From NCBI GenBank assembly GCA_022385755.1, contig MU278359.1, forward strand, positions 124,001 through 188,000: a stretch of DNA of 64,000 nucleotides, read 5' to 3'. A program made the translations under genes and the position numbers. Position 1 is the stretch's first letter. Every line of letters starts with the position of its first letter. Origin of the DNA: Trametopsis cervina (lineage: Eukaryota; Basidiomycota; Agaricomycetes; Polyporales; Irpicaceae). Shown here piece by piece: positions 22,133-32,920 of the stretch. The notes under the pieces were generated by a model. It made no database searches, had not been told where the DNA came from, and saw only the letters and a list, made by a program, of their open reading frames with translations.

Positions 22133-23977
22133 TTACCACCCGGACCAATCCTTGACAGTCATGCTGTCGCTCAGCACGAAACAATCCTGATCACGAGGGA
22201 GTTCCGTGTCTGCATTCCAGTACCGATAATCGACCCAGTAGATCTCATCAGGAGGGTTAGAGTCATAGTGACCAGTGACCCCGACCGTGGCCGTCGTCAG
22301 CGCACGCTTGTGCACCGCACGGAATCGTCCTGCCAGCCAGTCCGGAGGCTGGGAGGGAAGCGAATATCCCGAGTCGCCAGTCATGGCTACAGTCCCAAGT
22401 GCCAAATATTGATCGGTCGGTGGGACAGCGCGCCACACACGCGTCACCTTGTCGCTGTAGTATGGTCCAAGATAGGCTTCCTCCCAGCCGACAGGAGAGA
22501 GCGCTCCTGGCACCAATTCTTTGGCCAGCACGGCCTCGGTGCCTCCAAGTCCAGAGCTGATCATGTACCACGAGTCTGAACGAGCTATGGAAAGATGCCA
22601 AAGTCAGCGGTCATCCCTGCGAGACCAAACCACCGTTAACAGGCTCACCCGGTGGGTACATCAGCGTAACATGGCCCGTATTGTGGCTAACACTGATATA
22701 CGCGTTCTGGTTGTAGTCAAAAGTAGACGTAAGACGAGCCTCTAGGTATGGGCCAGGCAATTCGAGGTCCTTGGCATACAACTTGATGAACTGGGGGAAT
22801 GCGTTCTTCAGAGTCTGTGTGCGTTCGGCGGTAGACGCAAGTTCCCAGAGCCCAGTGAAGCATGGGTCAGAACCGAAGTCGACGAACCTATGGTTCCAAT
22901 TTCAGCACGTAGTCCAGCGTATGGCATGTCTTACACGGAAGAGACGTACTCGGGATACTCCACAATCGATGCAGCCCAAGCCTCGACATTCTGCAAGAAG
23001 TTCTCATTGCCGTAGCGTGGATCGCCTCCCTCTGATAACATCGGTCCATTAGAATTCAACACTGACATACGATGACGATCTTTGACTCACTGGTAACGAT
23101 GGTGTTCGAGCTGGACTCGTTGAAGCTGTCCATCGCCTCCTTCTGCTCCGTGCTCAGCTCAATTCCTCCAGATGCCACGGAGTACGAAGCAGAGATCTTG
23201 GCCGCGGCTTCGATGGAGTACGAAGAGCTGTAAGTGCGACTGTCGGTCGCAGACAGGAACAGCGCCCTTCCACCGATCGTGAGCGAGCGCAGGAAGTGCG
23301 TCCCGTACTCGTTGAAGAACTCGATCGGGTCCATAGTGTCCACGTCGTTCTGGAACCAGCTCTTCAAGGTGTTCCGGATCTGACTCACGGGCGGAAGAGA
23401 GAGGTTGTAATGAGTGACGGCGTATGCGATGCGAGTAAAGGAGTGCGATAAGTTCTCGCGCTGAGTCTCGCTATAGTCGGCAGAGGCAGATGCGGAGAAA
23501 CCAGGGAAGCTCGCATCAAAGCCAGCGTGAATTGAAAGGCTACGAGTGTATTCCTCAACGGTCTTGCCATAAGAAGAGCGATAATCCGAGGTAGTGTTGA
23601 TGTTGTAGTTAACAATTTCGGGGAGGCTGTAGTCCTTGCCACCAAACGACTGAATGCGAGTCTCGGCTGAGGTACTCAAGCGTCAGCATATGTCATATCC
23701 AGATGAACAAGACCGATCACATACTCTGGGACCAGTCGATGATTTGTTGCAGGCAGGACTTGGAATCAGCGTACTTTCCATTCAAGACATTGTAGGTCGA
23801 TCCGAGGGTGTATAATCCGGGAATATAGTTCGAAGGTGTGTCTTCCGCAGGCGGTAAAGTGGGCAAGACTTTGCCGCGATCTTCGAAGGACTGAGGCGCA
23901 GGGAGCGACGGAATGTCCTTGTAGAGTTTGGCCTTAGCGGCAGCCGCGGCGACTTTGTTGGAGGCGTTGTTAGACAT
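22133..23977 (-). CDS. MACPF-domain protein with Vps62-like C-terminal domain, copy A
   Basis: Exons 23725-23977, 23091-23666, 22950-23031, 22649-22887 and 22133-22584 give 1602 nt, 533 residues, all in phase. The N-terminal 30 residues are Ala/Lys-rich without a signal peptide. A central membrane-attack-complex/perforin region follows: an SxSAxFPGFSASASADY-type helix region, then FFNEYGTHFLRSLTIGG, matching the family signature Y-G-T-H-(F/Y)-x(6)-GG, then Tyr/Ser-rich strands. From about residue 385 a second domain starts ARSDSWY, continues VWRAVPPTDQYLALGTVAM and ends WYWN/CFVLSDS, resembling the Vps62 (DUF946) family. MACPF proteins can assemble into membrane pores, but many fungal members are uncharacterised and harmless; role here is unknown. 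Copy B at 37704-39544 has the same exon plan. A TATA box lies at 24054. Confidence 0.87.
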
Positions 23978-24053
23978 GATCACTTGTTGTAAGTAATAAG
24001 TAGCGGTTTCGAGAGAGAGAATTCGCTGTCGTTTTCCAGCAGTCATTGCAACC

Positions 24054-24060
24054 TTTTATA
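24054..24060 (-). promoter_or_regulatory. TATA box of MACPF A
   Basis: Reads TATAAAA on the minus strand, about 77 bases before the ATG at 23977. In the otherwise similar upstream DNA of copy B (39621-39627) the equivalent heptamer is TACAAAA. Confidence 0.5.
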
Positions 24061-25731
24061 CGCTTTGGCGTTGGGTGTTCTCCTACGGTGCGCCATGCGT
24101 TTGTTTGACCAAACCGCCGTAAAGGTGTTAGTCCCATTCTTCGAATAATGTGGAAAGGGTCTGGCGAGAGAAAACGCACATAGTGCACAGGCGGACTTGT
24201 TGCGCATGACAGCAGTACAGGAGAATGATGAAGTGTGGCGTTGAGTGTATGAGAAAGGTGCTCGAGGTAGCCCAGCGGATTCTGAACCGCAACGTTGAAT
24301 GGTGCGATGGAAATGGCAAGCATAAGCATATGCGTTCAAATGATGAACAGGAAGAATGGTGATCTCATTTCCTAGCCGTGCAGGTGCTACTCCGCGCTGT
24401 TGACGTATACTCGGTATACTCCATACTCGTAAAGAATATGTTCAGTATTGTTCTACAGATGAGACACCAAATCGGGTCCTGGACTTGTCCGTGATTATCC
24501 TCGGAAAGGGTCCAGAAAGGGTCCGGTGGCTCCGCGTCTTTATGTCGCACAACGAGCGCTTTTGATATTATCGCTTGTGTTCATGACCAGGTAGTGTTGA
24601 CATCAGCTTGTCCGGAAAGGCGTTGGGGTGTCAGCCACAATATCGTCCATCGCGTACCGTGGGAGCAGTGATGCAGTATGAATACCCAGTGTATGGCTTC
24701 ACGAGGGGCAACGTAGGAACCAGCGGTGATCCCGGGGTATTGTCCTCCAAGTCAAGGTTTCTCGTTGGCAAGTTAAGGGTAAGATATTGACAGCTTAATC
24801 TGAGCGTAGGTCAAGTTCAGCCCTCCTCGAGACATTGCTAGAAAGACTGCGGGGTGATGCTATCGCGGGATTGTCTGGCGCACTTCAGGCTAATAATTAT
24901 TGTTCGCTTGTCCTAGTCATGGCACGTCAAGATTGGCCAGTCACATAATAGAGGGTTATTCCGACAGACGACAAGACAGCTGTGTGCGAACGCCGCGTAT
25001 ACAGTGGAAGTGCGATCGACTTCCATGTTACACATGGCGACATTATACGGTCCAACGTTCCAGGTTTTGGGGTAAAAGACTGGTATATTGTTCATTCCCT
25101 TTCGGTACGACACTTCTAATTCACTGGTGTGGCTGACTGCCACGAATAAGCCTAAGACCTGATGAATCCACCAATTAGTTTTGGCTTTTCAGCGAGGCAT
25201 ATGGCAACTCTAGCGAAGCGCAGGCTCACCTCTCGAAACCTACGCTATATTTATCTTCACTACTGCCTCTGTTACTTTGAGGACCTTGCCTTGTATTAGG
25301 GCTACTCGACGCCGGACGACAACATGCGATTCCTCGCGAAGGCGCATTCACGCATTCCGTTTCGTGACATGTGACAAGTCGCGCTGATCACGTGATTGCG
25401 CCGGGAAATGCAGGACTTCAAGATTTCCCCTGATGTCGACAGTCCATGCCGATCTCTGTGTTCCAACTGTAGCTTTGTTCACAAATGACACATATGTGGA
25501 CCAATAAGACATAGCAGATACGGATACTCAACTCCTTGGACAACGGCATGCCTCACGAACTTCTCCGTGATATTCACAATTAACAGCTTAGCTATACGCA
25601 TACGCGTATAATCCCCAAGCCTGGGATTTACGAGCCAGATCGTTGATTCTCTGGTTGATTTATCCCTATCCTGGATCACAAGCGATATTACATCCTTCAA
25701 TAAGTCTGTGCTACTATAAAAACATACAAGT
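24061..25731. other. Intergenic, no gene seen
   Basis: Similarity to the upstream DNA of MACPF B continues to about 24380 and then stops. From there to the CE16 gene only short, unsupported open frames occur. A minus-strand frame of about 140 codons (25479-25898) overlaps the CE16 terminal exon region out of frame and is a shadow. Confidence 0.35.
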
Positions 25732-26925
25732 CTACGTAAGCCAAGTAACCCACTTCTGCGATGTCCTGTTGATGGCTCCAGCGACATACTTCGCCACCTG
25801 GCGATCTGCCTGCTCGGAGGGGTGCAACTCGTCGTACCTGCGGCATAGGTGAGCATTGACCATACACGATTCATTGAGAAAGAGCAAACACTCACCACAA
25901 GAAGCTGTCCGCTGCCTTGCCTGCGTTAACAGTGCAGACGCCAGTGTCGGTTGTGTTTTCGTTCAGCTTGTACACGCAAGCGTGGGCCGCGCCGGTGACG
26001 TTCAGCGGCGCAGTGCCGTTGAAGTACGACTTCGGGTGGGCGATCATGTCGGAGAAGAGCGAGTACGAGTCGAAGTACCCTGGACGACGGATAGTGCATG
26101 ATGAGTGCGACTTTCTCGAGAAACAAGTTCTATAGGAGGCTTACCGATATGCGCACCCGGCAGGGTCGGGGCCAACAGCTGCAGGTAGGCCTTCGACAGG
26201 GCGTTACCAGTGTTGACCATCTCGCGCATGAACACACTCCATTCTGTGGTGTTCCGCTGCGCCGTCCAGTAGGTGTTGGGGTAGGAGTTCTTGGAGTACA
26301 AAGGCACCTCGTGCAGGGGTACCATCTACATCGACCTTGGTAAGTTGCGCAGCTCCTCGACGCTGGAAAGCCATACTCACGTTCTGGAAGAGGAAGTTCC
26401 TGGCACCGCTCTTGTAGAGAACCTTTAGCCAGTTGATGGCGCACTCGGTGGTGTCCACGAGAGTCACGCCTGGCGCACCCTGCCCAACCAGCAAGGAGTT
26501 GACACCGACATCGTTTGTGCCGATCCACAGTGTGTAGATGGTCTCTGAAGGCTTCACATGGATTGTACCAGTCTTGGTGTCGTTGAAGTAGACCGGGAGC
26601 TGGCCCTCGAAGAGGGAGGGGAACGGCCGGGTGGTGAGGTTGTTGGAGCAGGTAGCACCTGCCTTGGCGTATGGATAGAGGTTGTAGTGGCCGTAAATCC
26701 GGGCGGCATAGGTGGGCCAGGAGATACCGCGATCACCAGTCCAACCCTACAGGCACGTCAGTGCGCATTCGGGGTTTTACGTGCACAACAATTACTGACC
26801 ACGTCGGTGTACGAGTCTCCGAATGTGACCAAGTTCTTAATTGACCCAGGAAGCGGTCCCACGGCGGTCGCAATCTGGACTGTGAAGGCAAGCACAACGA
26901 AGGAGAGGAGGTTGGACAGGAACAT
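25732..26925 (-). CDS. Secreted CE16-type GDSL acetylesterase
   Basis: Exons 26800-26925, 26381-26746, 26145-26325, 25896-26079 and 25732-25837 total 963 nt, 320 residues. A signal peptide (hydrophobic residues 5-21) precedes VTFGDSYTD, the GDSL block with nucleophile Ser38. Later come an oxyanion-hole glycine region (GATCSNN) and LWIGTNDVG with the block-III Asn. The terminal WYDELHPSEQ supplies the catalytic Asp and His. This combination identifies the SGNH hydrolases of carbohydrate esterase family 16, which remove acetyl groups from xylo- and other oligosaccharides outside the cell during plant-cell-wall breakdown. Several N-glycosylation sequons (for example NLTT, NDTK, NGTA, NVTG, NRTS) support secretion. 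No duplicate was seen in the window. Confidence 0.9.
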
Positions 26926-26987
26926 GGTGCCGCGAGTGTCGGGAGATGAAGGTCTCTGCGGATTTCGTCCTTCATCGTCTCTGCTAT

Positions 26988-26994
26988 TCTTATA
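26988..26994 (-). promoter_or_regulatory. TATA-like box of the CE16 gene
   Basis: TATAAGA on the minus strand, about 63 bases before the ATG at 26925. Confidence 0.4.
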
Positions 26995-28610
26995 TGCCCT
27001 CCACCGACCCTAGGCCGCCTGTGGTCATGGGGCTCAGCGGGCGGCCGAACCGCTCGATGTAGCCCGTGCACGAAGATACTCCGCGCTCGAAAGGCTTCTA
27101 CGACGTCAATATCAGTGCCTTCGGGAAGGTGAGCGGTTCCTGAAATACACATGTGATCAAACGAAAACCAATATCACACTTTGCGATCACGCCGAAGTTA
27201 TACCTTTGGCTTAGTGTCAGTGGTCTTCGATCAGCGTCAGGATCGAGAACACTAAGACAAGGGCTGAAAAATAGTTGACAAGCAAAGCGAGAGTGGCTTG
27301 TAACGTTCTATTCTAATCACTCCGTCTATTGGTTTCTACTCACTCACGTATACCGTCCATGTGGCGTCTTGATAAAGGCACGAGGCTTCTGTTCATACTA
27401 TAGATAATTGAACAACGACACAGAACGCCAACACGTGTTGAAATTCGTGGGAGGCCCATACTCCCTTTGAGAAGTCGAAAATAGTACCCATTGGCGAGCG
27501 AAGCTAGCGTTCGAGGCGCGGCCACATCACATGGCCAACCACTACGACGAACCGCTCCGGATGCAAAACACTAGGTCAGAAACACAGTCTATAGGCAAGG
27601 AACGATATGGAACGATCCCGTCTTGGGAATATGTTTAACAGGAGGACCCACACTGGGGCAATTATGGGGCGCTGCCTGGGGTACAGTACTTAATCCGGGG
27701 AAATTTGATTACTTTCGGCTCGCAATGATCTCGCGCAACCGAAGGGAAATGATATAGAACGGCCTCGAAATACATCATTGGATTTCCCCCTCTATTTTGC
27801 AGCACCCAGCTCCGGTCATGCTTGCAAAAATCAGCTTCCGCTCGAAACGCTGTAACTGGGAAGTCATCCGCGCCCAAGGTCCTCAGCAGGTACTGGGCCT
27901 GGTGGCGCGACATCTCACAATTGTACTTTGTTCCGGGCATGAAGGCTAGAGCTGTGTCTATTCTTGGGTGAATGCGATCGTCAGTATGGGATGCGATCGC
28001 CAGTTGCTCTAGAAAAGATAAGGGTGTCCGCTGAGTAGCTGCCCAGTAGCTGCCTTCACATACAGCCGGGGAAACATGATAACGGTGCGCATCACCCATT
28101 AGAGGACTTGTGCAAAGATTGTCTACCGCCTTGTAGTCTCCGATCTGTGGCTGCATCAGCCTCACTTCTGCCAGGGCGCATGTCTCTCCCGGTCAGTCAC
28201 ACTCTAGCATCTTAGTCTGTATTGGTAACAATTCAGCCAGGAAACAATGACCAACTCTCGAGGTTCTGCTGAGCAGAAGCATCGCTACTAACCTGTCCTC
28301 AATGCCAGCAGTCATAATGGCCAGAACCAAGTTTGGTGCGTGTGAGCTTTGTGGCGTGGAGTGCTGACGTAATTGTGCTGACAGCCGCGTGCCGTCGTCG
28401 ACGCGTCTCCACGGCGATCCTATACTAAACCTGATGCCGCCCTTCCTGCCGTTGTGCACACGTCTTACGGCCGTCCTGTTTGCTCATGACGTGATGCGAC
28501 TACTCATAGCGATATCCTGCTTATCATGCACCAGAGAGGAGCTTAGCAAACCCACTCTAGTGTGACACATACTGATTTGCTGTATTACAGTTATATTGCA
28601 TCCTAACAGC
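26995..28610. other. Intergenic, one doubtful open frame
   Basis: Apart from the 167-codon minus-strand frame described separately, no gene, RNA or repeat was recognised. The sequence from about 28530 to the SDR A start recurs at about 30250-30400, in front of the SDR pseudogene. Confidence 0.35.
27662..28165 (-). CDS. Hypothetical protein, doubtful
   Basis: An uninterrupted frame of about 167 codons. The first in-frame ATG is at 28156; the frame opens at a GTG. The translation has a normal amino-acid mix (several Cys, Trp, His) but no domain I recognise. A search for an upstream exon around 28290-28330 (a short frame beginning MTAGIEDR before a GTTAGT donor) did not give a phase-consistent join. 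It may be a real orphan gene, an exon of one, or chance. Confidence 0.25.
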   Translation of the reverse strand: MRLMQPQIGDYKAVDNLCTSPLMGDAHRYHVSPAVCEGSYWAATQRTPLSFLEQLAIASHTDDRIHPRIDTALAFMPGTKYNCEMSRHQAQYLLRTLGADDFPVTAFRAEADFCKHDRSWVLQNRGGNPMMYFEAVLYHFPSVARDHCEPKVIKFPRIKYCTPGSAP

Positions 28611-28617
28611 TATATAA
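28611..28617 (+). promoter_or_regulatory. TATA box of SDR A
   Basis: TATATAA, 82 bases upstream of the ATG at 28699. The pseudogene copy has TATATGA at the corresponding place (about 30322). Confidence 0.5.
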
Positions 28618-28698
28618 GAGTCTGCAAATGCCGACGATTCCCACCCCGAACCGCATCCATACTCTATCTGCCTTCAATCGTACAACCGAAACCTCATC

Positions 28699-29997
28699 AT
28701 GGGAAAACTCAGTGCATCCAACCTCCTCTCTAGCCAGTTCACACGCGTCCCACCCGTCCTCACGACGGATCTCCGCGGAAAGACAGCTGTAGTCGTTGGC
28801 GCCAACACAGGCATCGGACTTGAATGCGCAAAGCATTTCGCCAGAATGGGGCCCGCACGCCTAATTCTTTGCTGCAGGAGCGAGCAGAAAGGCCAGCAAG
28901 CCGCGGAGAGTATGTAGCATTCCAATTATAAATTTCAACGACCTCGTGCTCACGAGAATGATTTCTAGAAATCGCAAAGGAGACAAACTTCAGATCTGAC
29001 GTCGAGATCCTAGACTTGAGTAGCTTCAACTCTGTCGTTGCGTTTGCCAAAAGACTGGAAGGCGAGCCTGTCGACATCCTCGTTCTCAATGCGGCGGTTA
29101 GTTGGAACGAATACCAAGAGACCAAAGATGGATGGGAAGAAGCGTGCGTGCATGCACGTAGGATGTGGCTCTACAGTAACTCATACCTTGGACTATTAGA
29201 CTGCAAGTGAACCACCTCTCCACCGCACTGGTTTCCTTCCTCCTGGTCCCCAATCTCGTTAAAGCTGCCGAACTACATTCCTCCCAATCGCGCGTGGTTG
29301 TGGTCGCTAGCGAGGTCCACCACTGGACGCAGTTCGATCAACAGGCCGTCCAACAAGGCATCCTCTCGCAGCTCAACGGCAAGGAGCACTGCACTCCAGA
29401 GGTGATGGCCATCCGGTATCCCACTACAAAACGTACGTCTTCCTTCTCTCCCCTTATACAGTGTATAAAATACTCAATTCGCGCATCTTCATCGTCTCAA
29501 CAGTCCTCAACGTCCTCTTTACACGCGCCTTCTACCAACACCTCTCCACCGCGCATTCATCCTCGCTTATCCCGACAAGCGTGAACCCAGGCTTCTGCGC
29601 TACCGAGCTGGCACGCAACCTCCCTCTCGGGGAGCGAATCCGCATGCGCATAATGCATGCCCTGATTGCGCGGTCGGCCGAGCAGGGAGCACGTCAACTT
29701 GTGTGGGCCTCGTTGGGCCCGGATGGGAAGGACGGCCCCCACGTACGGTACGCAATGAGCGGGCAATACGTTACTTTGGCGAGTACGGCGGAGCCGAGTG
29801 ACTTTGTCATCTCGAGGGAAGGGTTTGCAGCGCAGGAGAAGATTTGGGTACGTACCTTATGCTTGTGGTGCTTCCAAAAAATACTTAACGGCTGCTAATG
29901 TGATTTTGTGGTGATTTTGTAGAACGAGACTATCGAAGTCTTGTCGCAAGCTGCACCGGAGGTGAAGAGAATTGTCGGGCAGTATTTCAGCAATTAG
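28699..29997 (+). CDS. Short-chain dehydrogenase/reductase, copy A
   Basis: Exons 28699-28909, 28969-29143, 29200-29432, 29504-29847 and 29923-29997 total 1038 nt, 345 residues. It carries the classical Rossmann NAD(P) motif VVVGANTGIGLE, the NAA(V) strand motif (LVLNAAVS), VNHLSTALVSF, the VVVASEVHHW serine block, and a catalytic YxxxK in RYPTTK. The overall layout resembles retinol dehydrogenase/WWOX-like fungal SDRs; substrate unknown, cytosolic by default. The exon plan is identical to the paralog at 56905-58222 (211/175/233/344 versus 362/75 nt). An internally deleted pseudogene of the same family follows immediately downstream at 30405. Confidence 0.9.
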
Positions 29998-30404
29998 ATC
30001 GCCCGTTTAGGTGATGTACATACAGCTTTGGAATTATTTTTCGGCTTTTACCTTAGACCAGCCCCGCGCTTTATTGCATCAGATTTGTTTTAGGAGACGT
30101 GGCTGGAACCGTGTTTGGTGTGTGAGAGCTTCGTGGCGTCAACCTTGCGTAAGCACACTGACGTTCGCGTGCCGTCTGAACACATCTCACTGCAGAAGCT
30201 GAACCCTATCTTAAACTCTGCCTGGGGATACTACGCCGTTGCCGTATTGAACGCGTCCCACGGCGTGACACATTGATTTGCTGAATTATTCCCCAACAGC
30301 TGTATTGTATCCCGACAGCTATATGAGAGTTCTACCAATGCCGAAGATACCCACCCCTCACCCCTCACCCATCCTGACCTCACTTGCACAACCGAAACCT
30401 CATT

Positions 30405-30980
30405 ATGGGAAAACTCGCTCCTTTTGACCTCATCTCTAGCTAGTTCACCCGCGTCCTACCCGTCCTCACGGCAGACCTCCAGGGAAAAGTAGCCGTTGTC
30501 GTCGGCGTCAACACAGGCATTGGGTTTGAATGCGCAGAACATTTTGCCAGAATGGGGCCCGCACGCCTTATTCTCTGTTGCAGGGATGAGCAGAAAGGGC
30601 AGCAAGCCGCCGAGCGTATGTATCGCTATCCCTATTATCTATAACAGCGACCTCATGCTCACGGAGGAGAATCTCTAGAAATTGCACAGGAGACGAACTT
30701 CGAATCCGACGCGGAGGTTCTGGACTTAAGTAGCTTCGACTCCGTGGTTGCGTTTGCGAAAAGGCTGGAAGGCGCGCCCGTCGATGTCCTCGTTCTCAAC
30801 GCGGCGGTTGGTTGGCCCGAATACCGAGCAACCAAGGATGGATGGGAAGAAGGGTGCGCGCATGCACGACAGACGCAGTTCCACAATAACTGACAGTATA
30901 GATGGCCTGGGGAGTATTTCTCGTCTTCTACCTCAGACCTACCCCACGCTTCCCTGCGCCAGATTCGTTTCAGGAGAGTA
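30405..30980 (+). pseudogene. SDR pseudogene, internally deleted tandem copy of SDR A
   Basis: Starts with an ATG (30405) aligned to that of SDR A. Codon 13 is a TAG stop (30441-30443) where SDR A has Gln. Exon 1 otherwise reads clearly (LTADLQGKVAVVVG, GIGFECAEHF). Intron 1 and exon 2 (EIAQETNFESD ... TKDGWEEG) are preserved to about 30860. Exons 3-5 are missing: the sequence passes from intron 2 to DNA matching the 3' UTR of SDR A (compare 30902-30980 with 30030-30100). The TATA-containing promoter segment is duplicated as well. Confidence 0.88.
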
Positions 30981-31068
30981 TACATTTTACACTATCATAC
31001 AACATATTTGCTATCTCTTACAGTCTGAACAAGGTCCTCTACAGCGCTACATATCCGCCAGCTCCCTA

Positions 31069-32327
31069 CTACTCGCATGCATCCTTGTTCCAAGGCAACA
31101 ATGCATCCTGGCCTGCCTTCTCTTTGATCAACTTCTCGCTAAGGTTCCACAATCTTGCACCGAGTTCAGGATCGCAGGCCTGATTGCTCTCCTTCCCCAA
31201 TTCTCCCGGGTCGGTAAAGTACCTCCCAGCATAGTCGGTGTTCGTCTCCACGTCTTCACTGGTGGCAGCCCATAGCGTGCTGAGACTTCCCTGGTCCGGC
31301 GCACGCATGAAGGGTATGACGGTGTACTTGAGCATCGTGCCGAAGACCTGTCCGTACGCTTCTTTGAACTGATCCTGTTGCCCAGTGTGTACGGCGCCAG
31401 GATGGGTCGCAACAGTGAGAATGCGGTCCTTATTCGGAGTAAGTACTCGGTCCATCAGGCCGTACTTGGTGAATAGAATGTTCGCAAGTTTGGAACGGCC
31501 GTACAGTGCAACTGCGCTGATAGATGGATCCTTGAGTTCCTCGACAGAAGCAAAGGACACGTCGGAAGGCGCGGCGCGATGCAGCTCGGAGGCGATGCTG
31601 ACGATGCGGGGAGGAGAGGTGTCAGGAATACGAGAGGTCTTGCGGAGTAGAGGGAGGAGGCGGTTGACGAGCAGCATGTGACCCAGATGGTTGACCGCCA
31701 TGTGTCTGTCGAGCTCGTCTGAAGTTTCCCCATACTCATTCACACCGACTCCTGCACCGCAGATCAGCTGTAGCAACCCGTGTTGAGCTTGTCACCATAT
31801 CGTACAGATGTTCACGGAACTTACGAGATCGAGGCGAGGCTCTTGTTGGCTTAACTTGTCCGCGACAGTCTTCACCATTGATAGGTTTCCGAGATCACAC
31901 TGAAGGAACGTGACGTCGGCAGAGGAGGACAGCTCTTTGATCTTGGAAATGGCTTCCTCTGCGTTCTCATCTTTCCGTGATAGGAGAAATACTCGAGCGT
32001 TGCATAGCGCGAAGGTCTTTGCAACTTCAAAGCCAATGCCGCCTGTGCCACCTGTGACGAGAGCGGTCTACAGTCATGTAAGTCAGACGAGAGCGGTACA
32101 TCTGTGGGTAGGTTACTTGTACTGACTTTCCCTCGCAAGTCGGATACGTCAGACTGATGGTATCCGTTCGCCGCAAGGCCAGCAAGCCTTTCCGCAGCGT
32201 TCTTAACAGCTTCCATATCGGATTTGAAAGAGATGCAACGTATGCGATGAGTGAATCGATGCTTGGAGTGGGCAAGTTGAATCGGCTGTAGACGAAGGGG
32301 AGTGAAGGAGAGACGGATGAGAGACAT
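31069..32327 (-). CDS. Short-chain dehydrogenase/reductase (retinol dehydrogenase-like), distinct subfamily
   Basis: Exons 32127-32327, 31825-32067 and 31069-31767 total 1143 nt, 380 residues. Residues 1-35 are basic and hydroxylated (MSLIRLSFTPLRLQPIQ...), possibly a mitochondrial leader; a second candidate start is the Met before EAVKNAAERL. Catalytic marks: TALVTGGTGGIGFE nucleotide motif, CDLGNLS, LICGAGV (in place of the usual NNAG), VNHLGHMLLVNRLL, IVSIASELHR and YGRSK catalytic Tyr/Lys, then HPGAVHTGQQ. The C-terminal GRYFTDPGELG and WNLSEKL blocks are typical of fungal retinol-dehydrogenase-like SDRs. Only three exons and low similarity to SDR A/C, so it is not part of the recent family expansion. 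Confidence 0.9.
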
Positions 32328-32523
32328 CGTTCATGTTGATACGCGTAGCCGAGTATTTATGCAACCTGTGAGGAGCTCAACGTGTAATGCATCATTGTGA
32401 GACATCGTTAGCGTCATGGGCGGTGGTAGCAGCGAAGGATCGACGACACTTGCCGATTCAAGCGATACGTGTTGAAGGAGCCCCTACCAGTTAGATACTA
32501 CTGACTGCATCAATTCCTCATCG

Positions 32524-32595
32524 TCCGATATGGTGTAACGGCTAACATTATCGCCTTTCACGCGATAGCTCGGGGTTCGATTCCCCGTATCGGAG
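32524..32595 (+). tRNA. tRNA-Glu (anticodon UUC)
   Basis: A 72-nt intron-less cloverleaf. The acceptor stem TCCGATA pairs with TATCGGA, discriminator G. The D arm contains TGGTGTAACGG (box A). The anticodon stem TCGC/GCGA closes a CTTTCAC loop, giving anticodon TTC. The T arm CGGGG TTCGATT CCCCG contains box B. A T-run about 25 bases downstream (TCTTTTTC near 32620) can stop RNA polymerase III. Confidence 0.95.
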
Positions 32596-32920
32596 ATTAG
32601 TGTCCATGCTCCACACGTCTTTTTCTATCCCTCTGTTACAGCACCTACTGTAACTTACCTCCAAACCCCCTCTTGCAAAATGACCAAATTTGGCGTATGG
32701 CTCATGTTTGTTGCAGTAACATTGGACATGCTTCCTGGCCGCGACTCCGGTGCACTATTACCCTTTTTCGGTAGTCTTCTTTCCCTCTTTCATGTGTGGC
32801 CTCACTTAAAAACCAACTGGCCGTCTCTTGTTTCTCGACGACTTTCGTCTCTCCCTCTCCTCCTCCTGTCTCTTCTCCCTCACCGTCGTGGCTCGCATAG
32901 CACGACGTCCTAGCGATACA

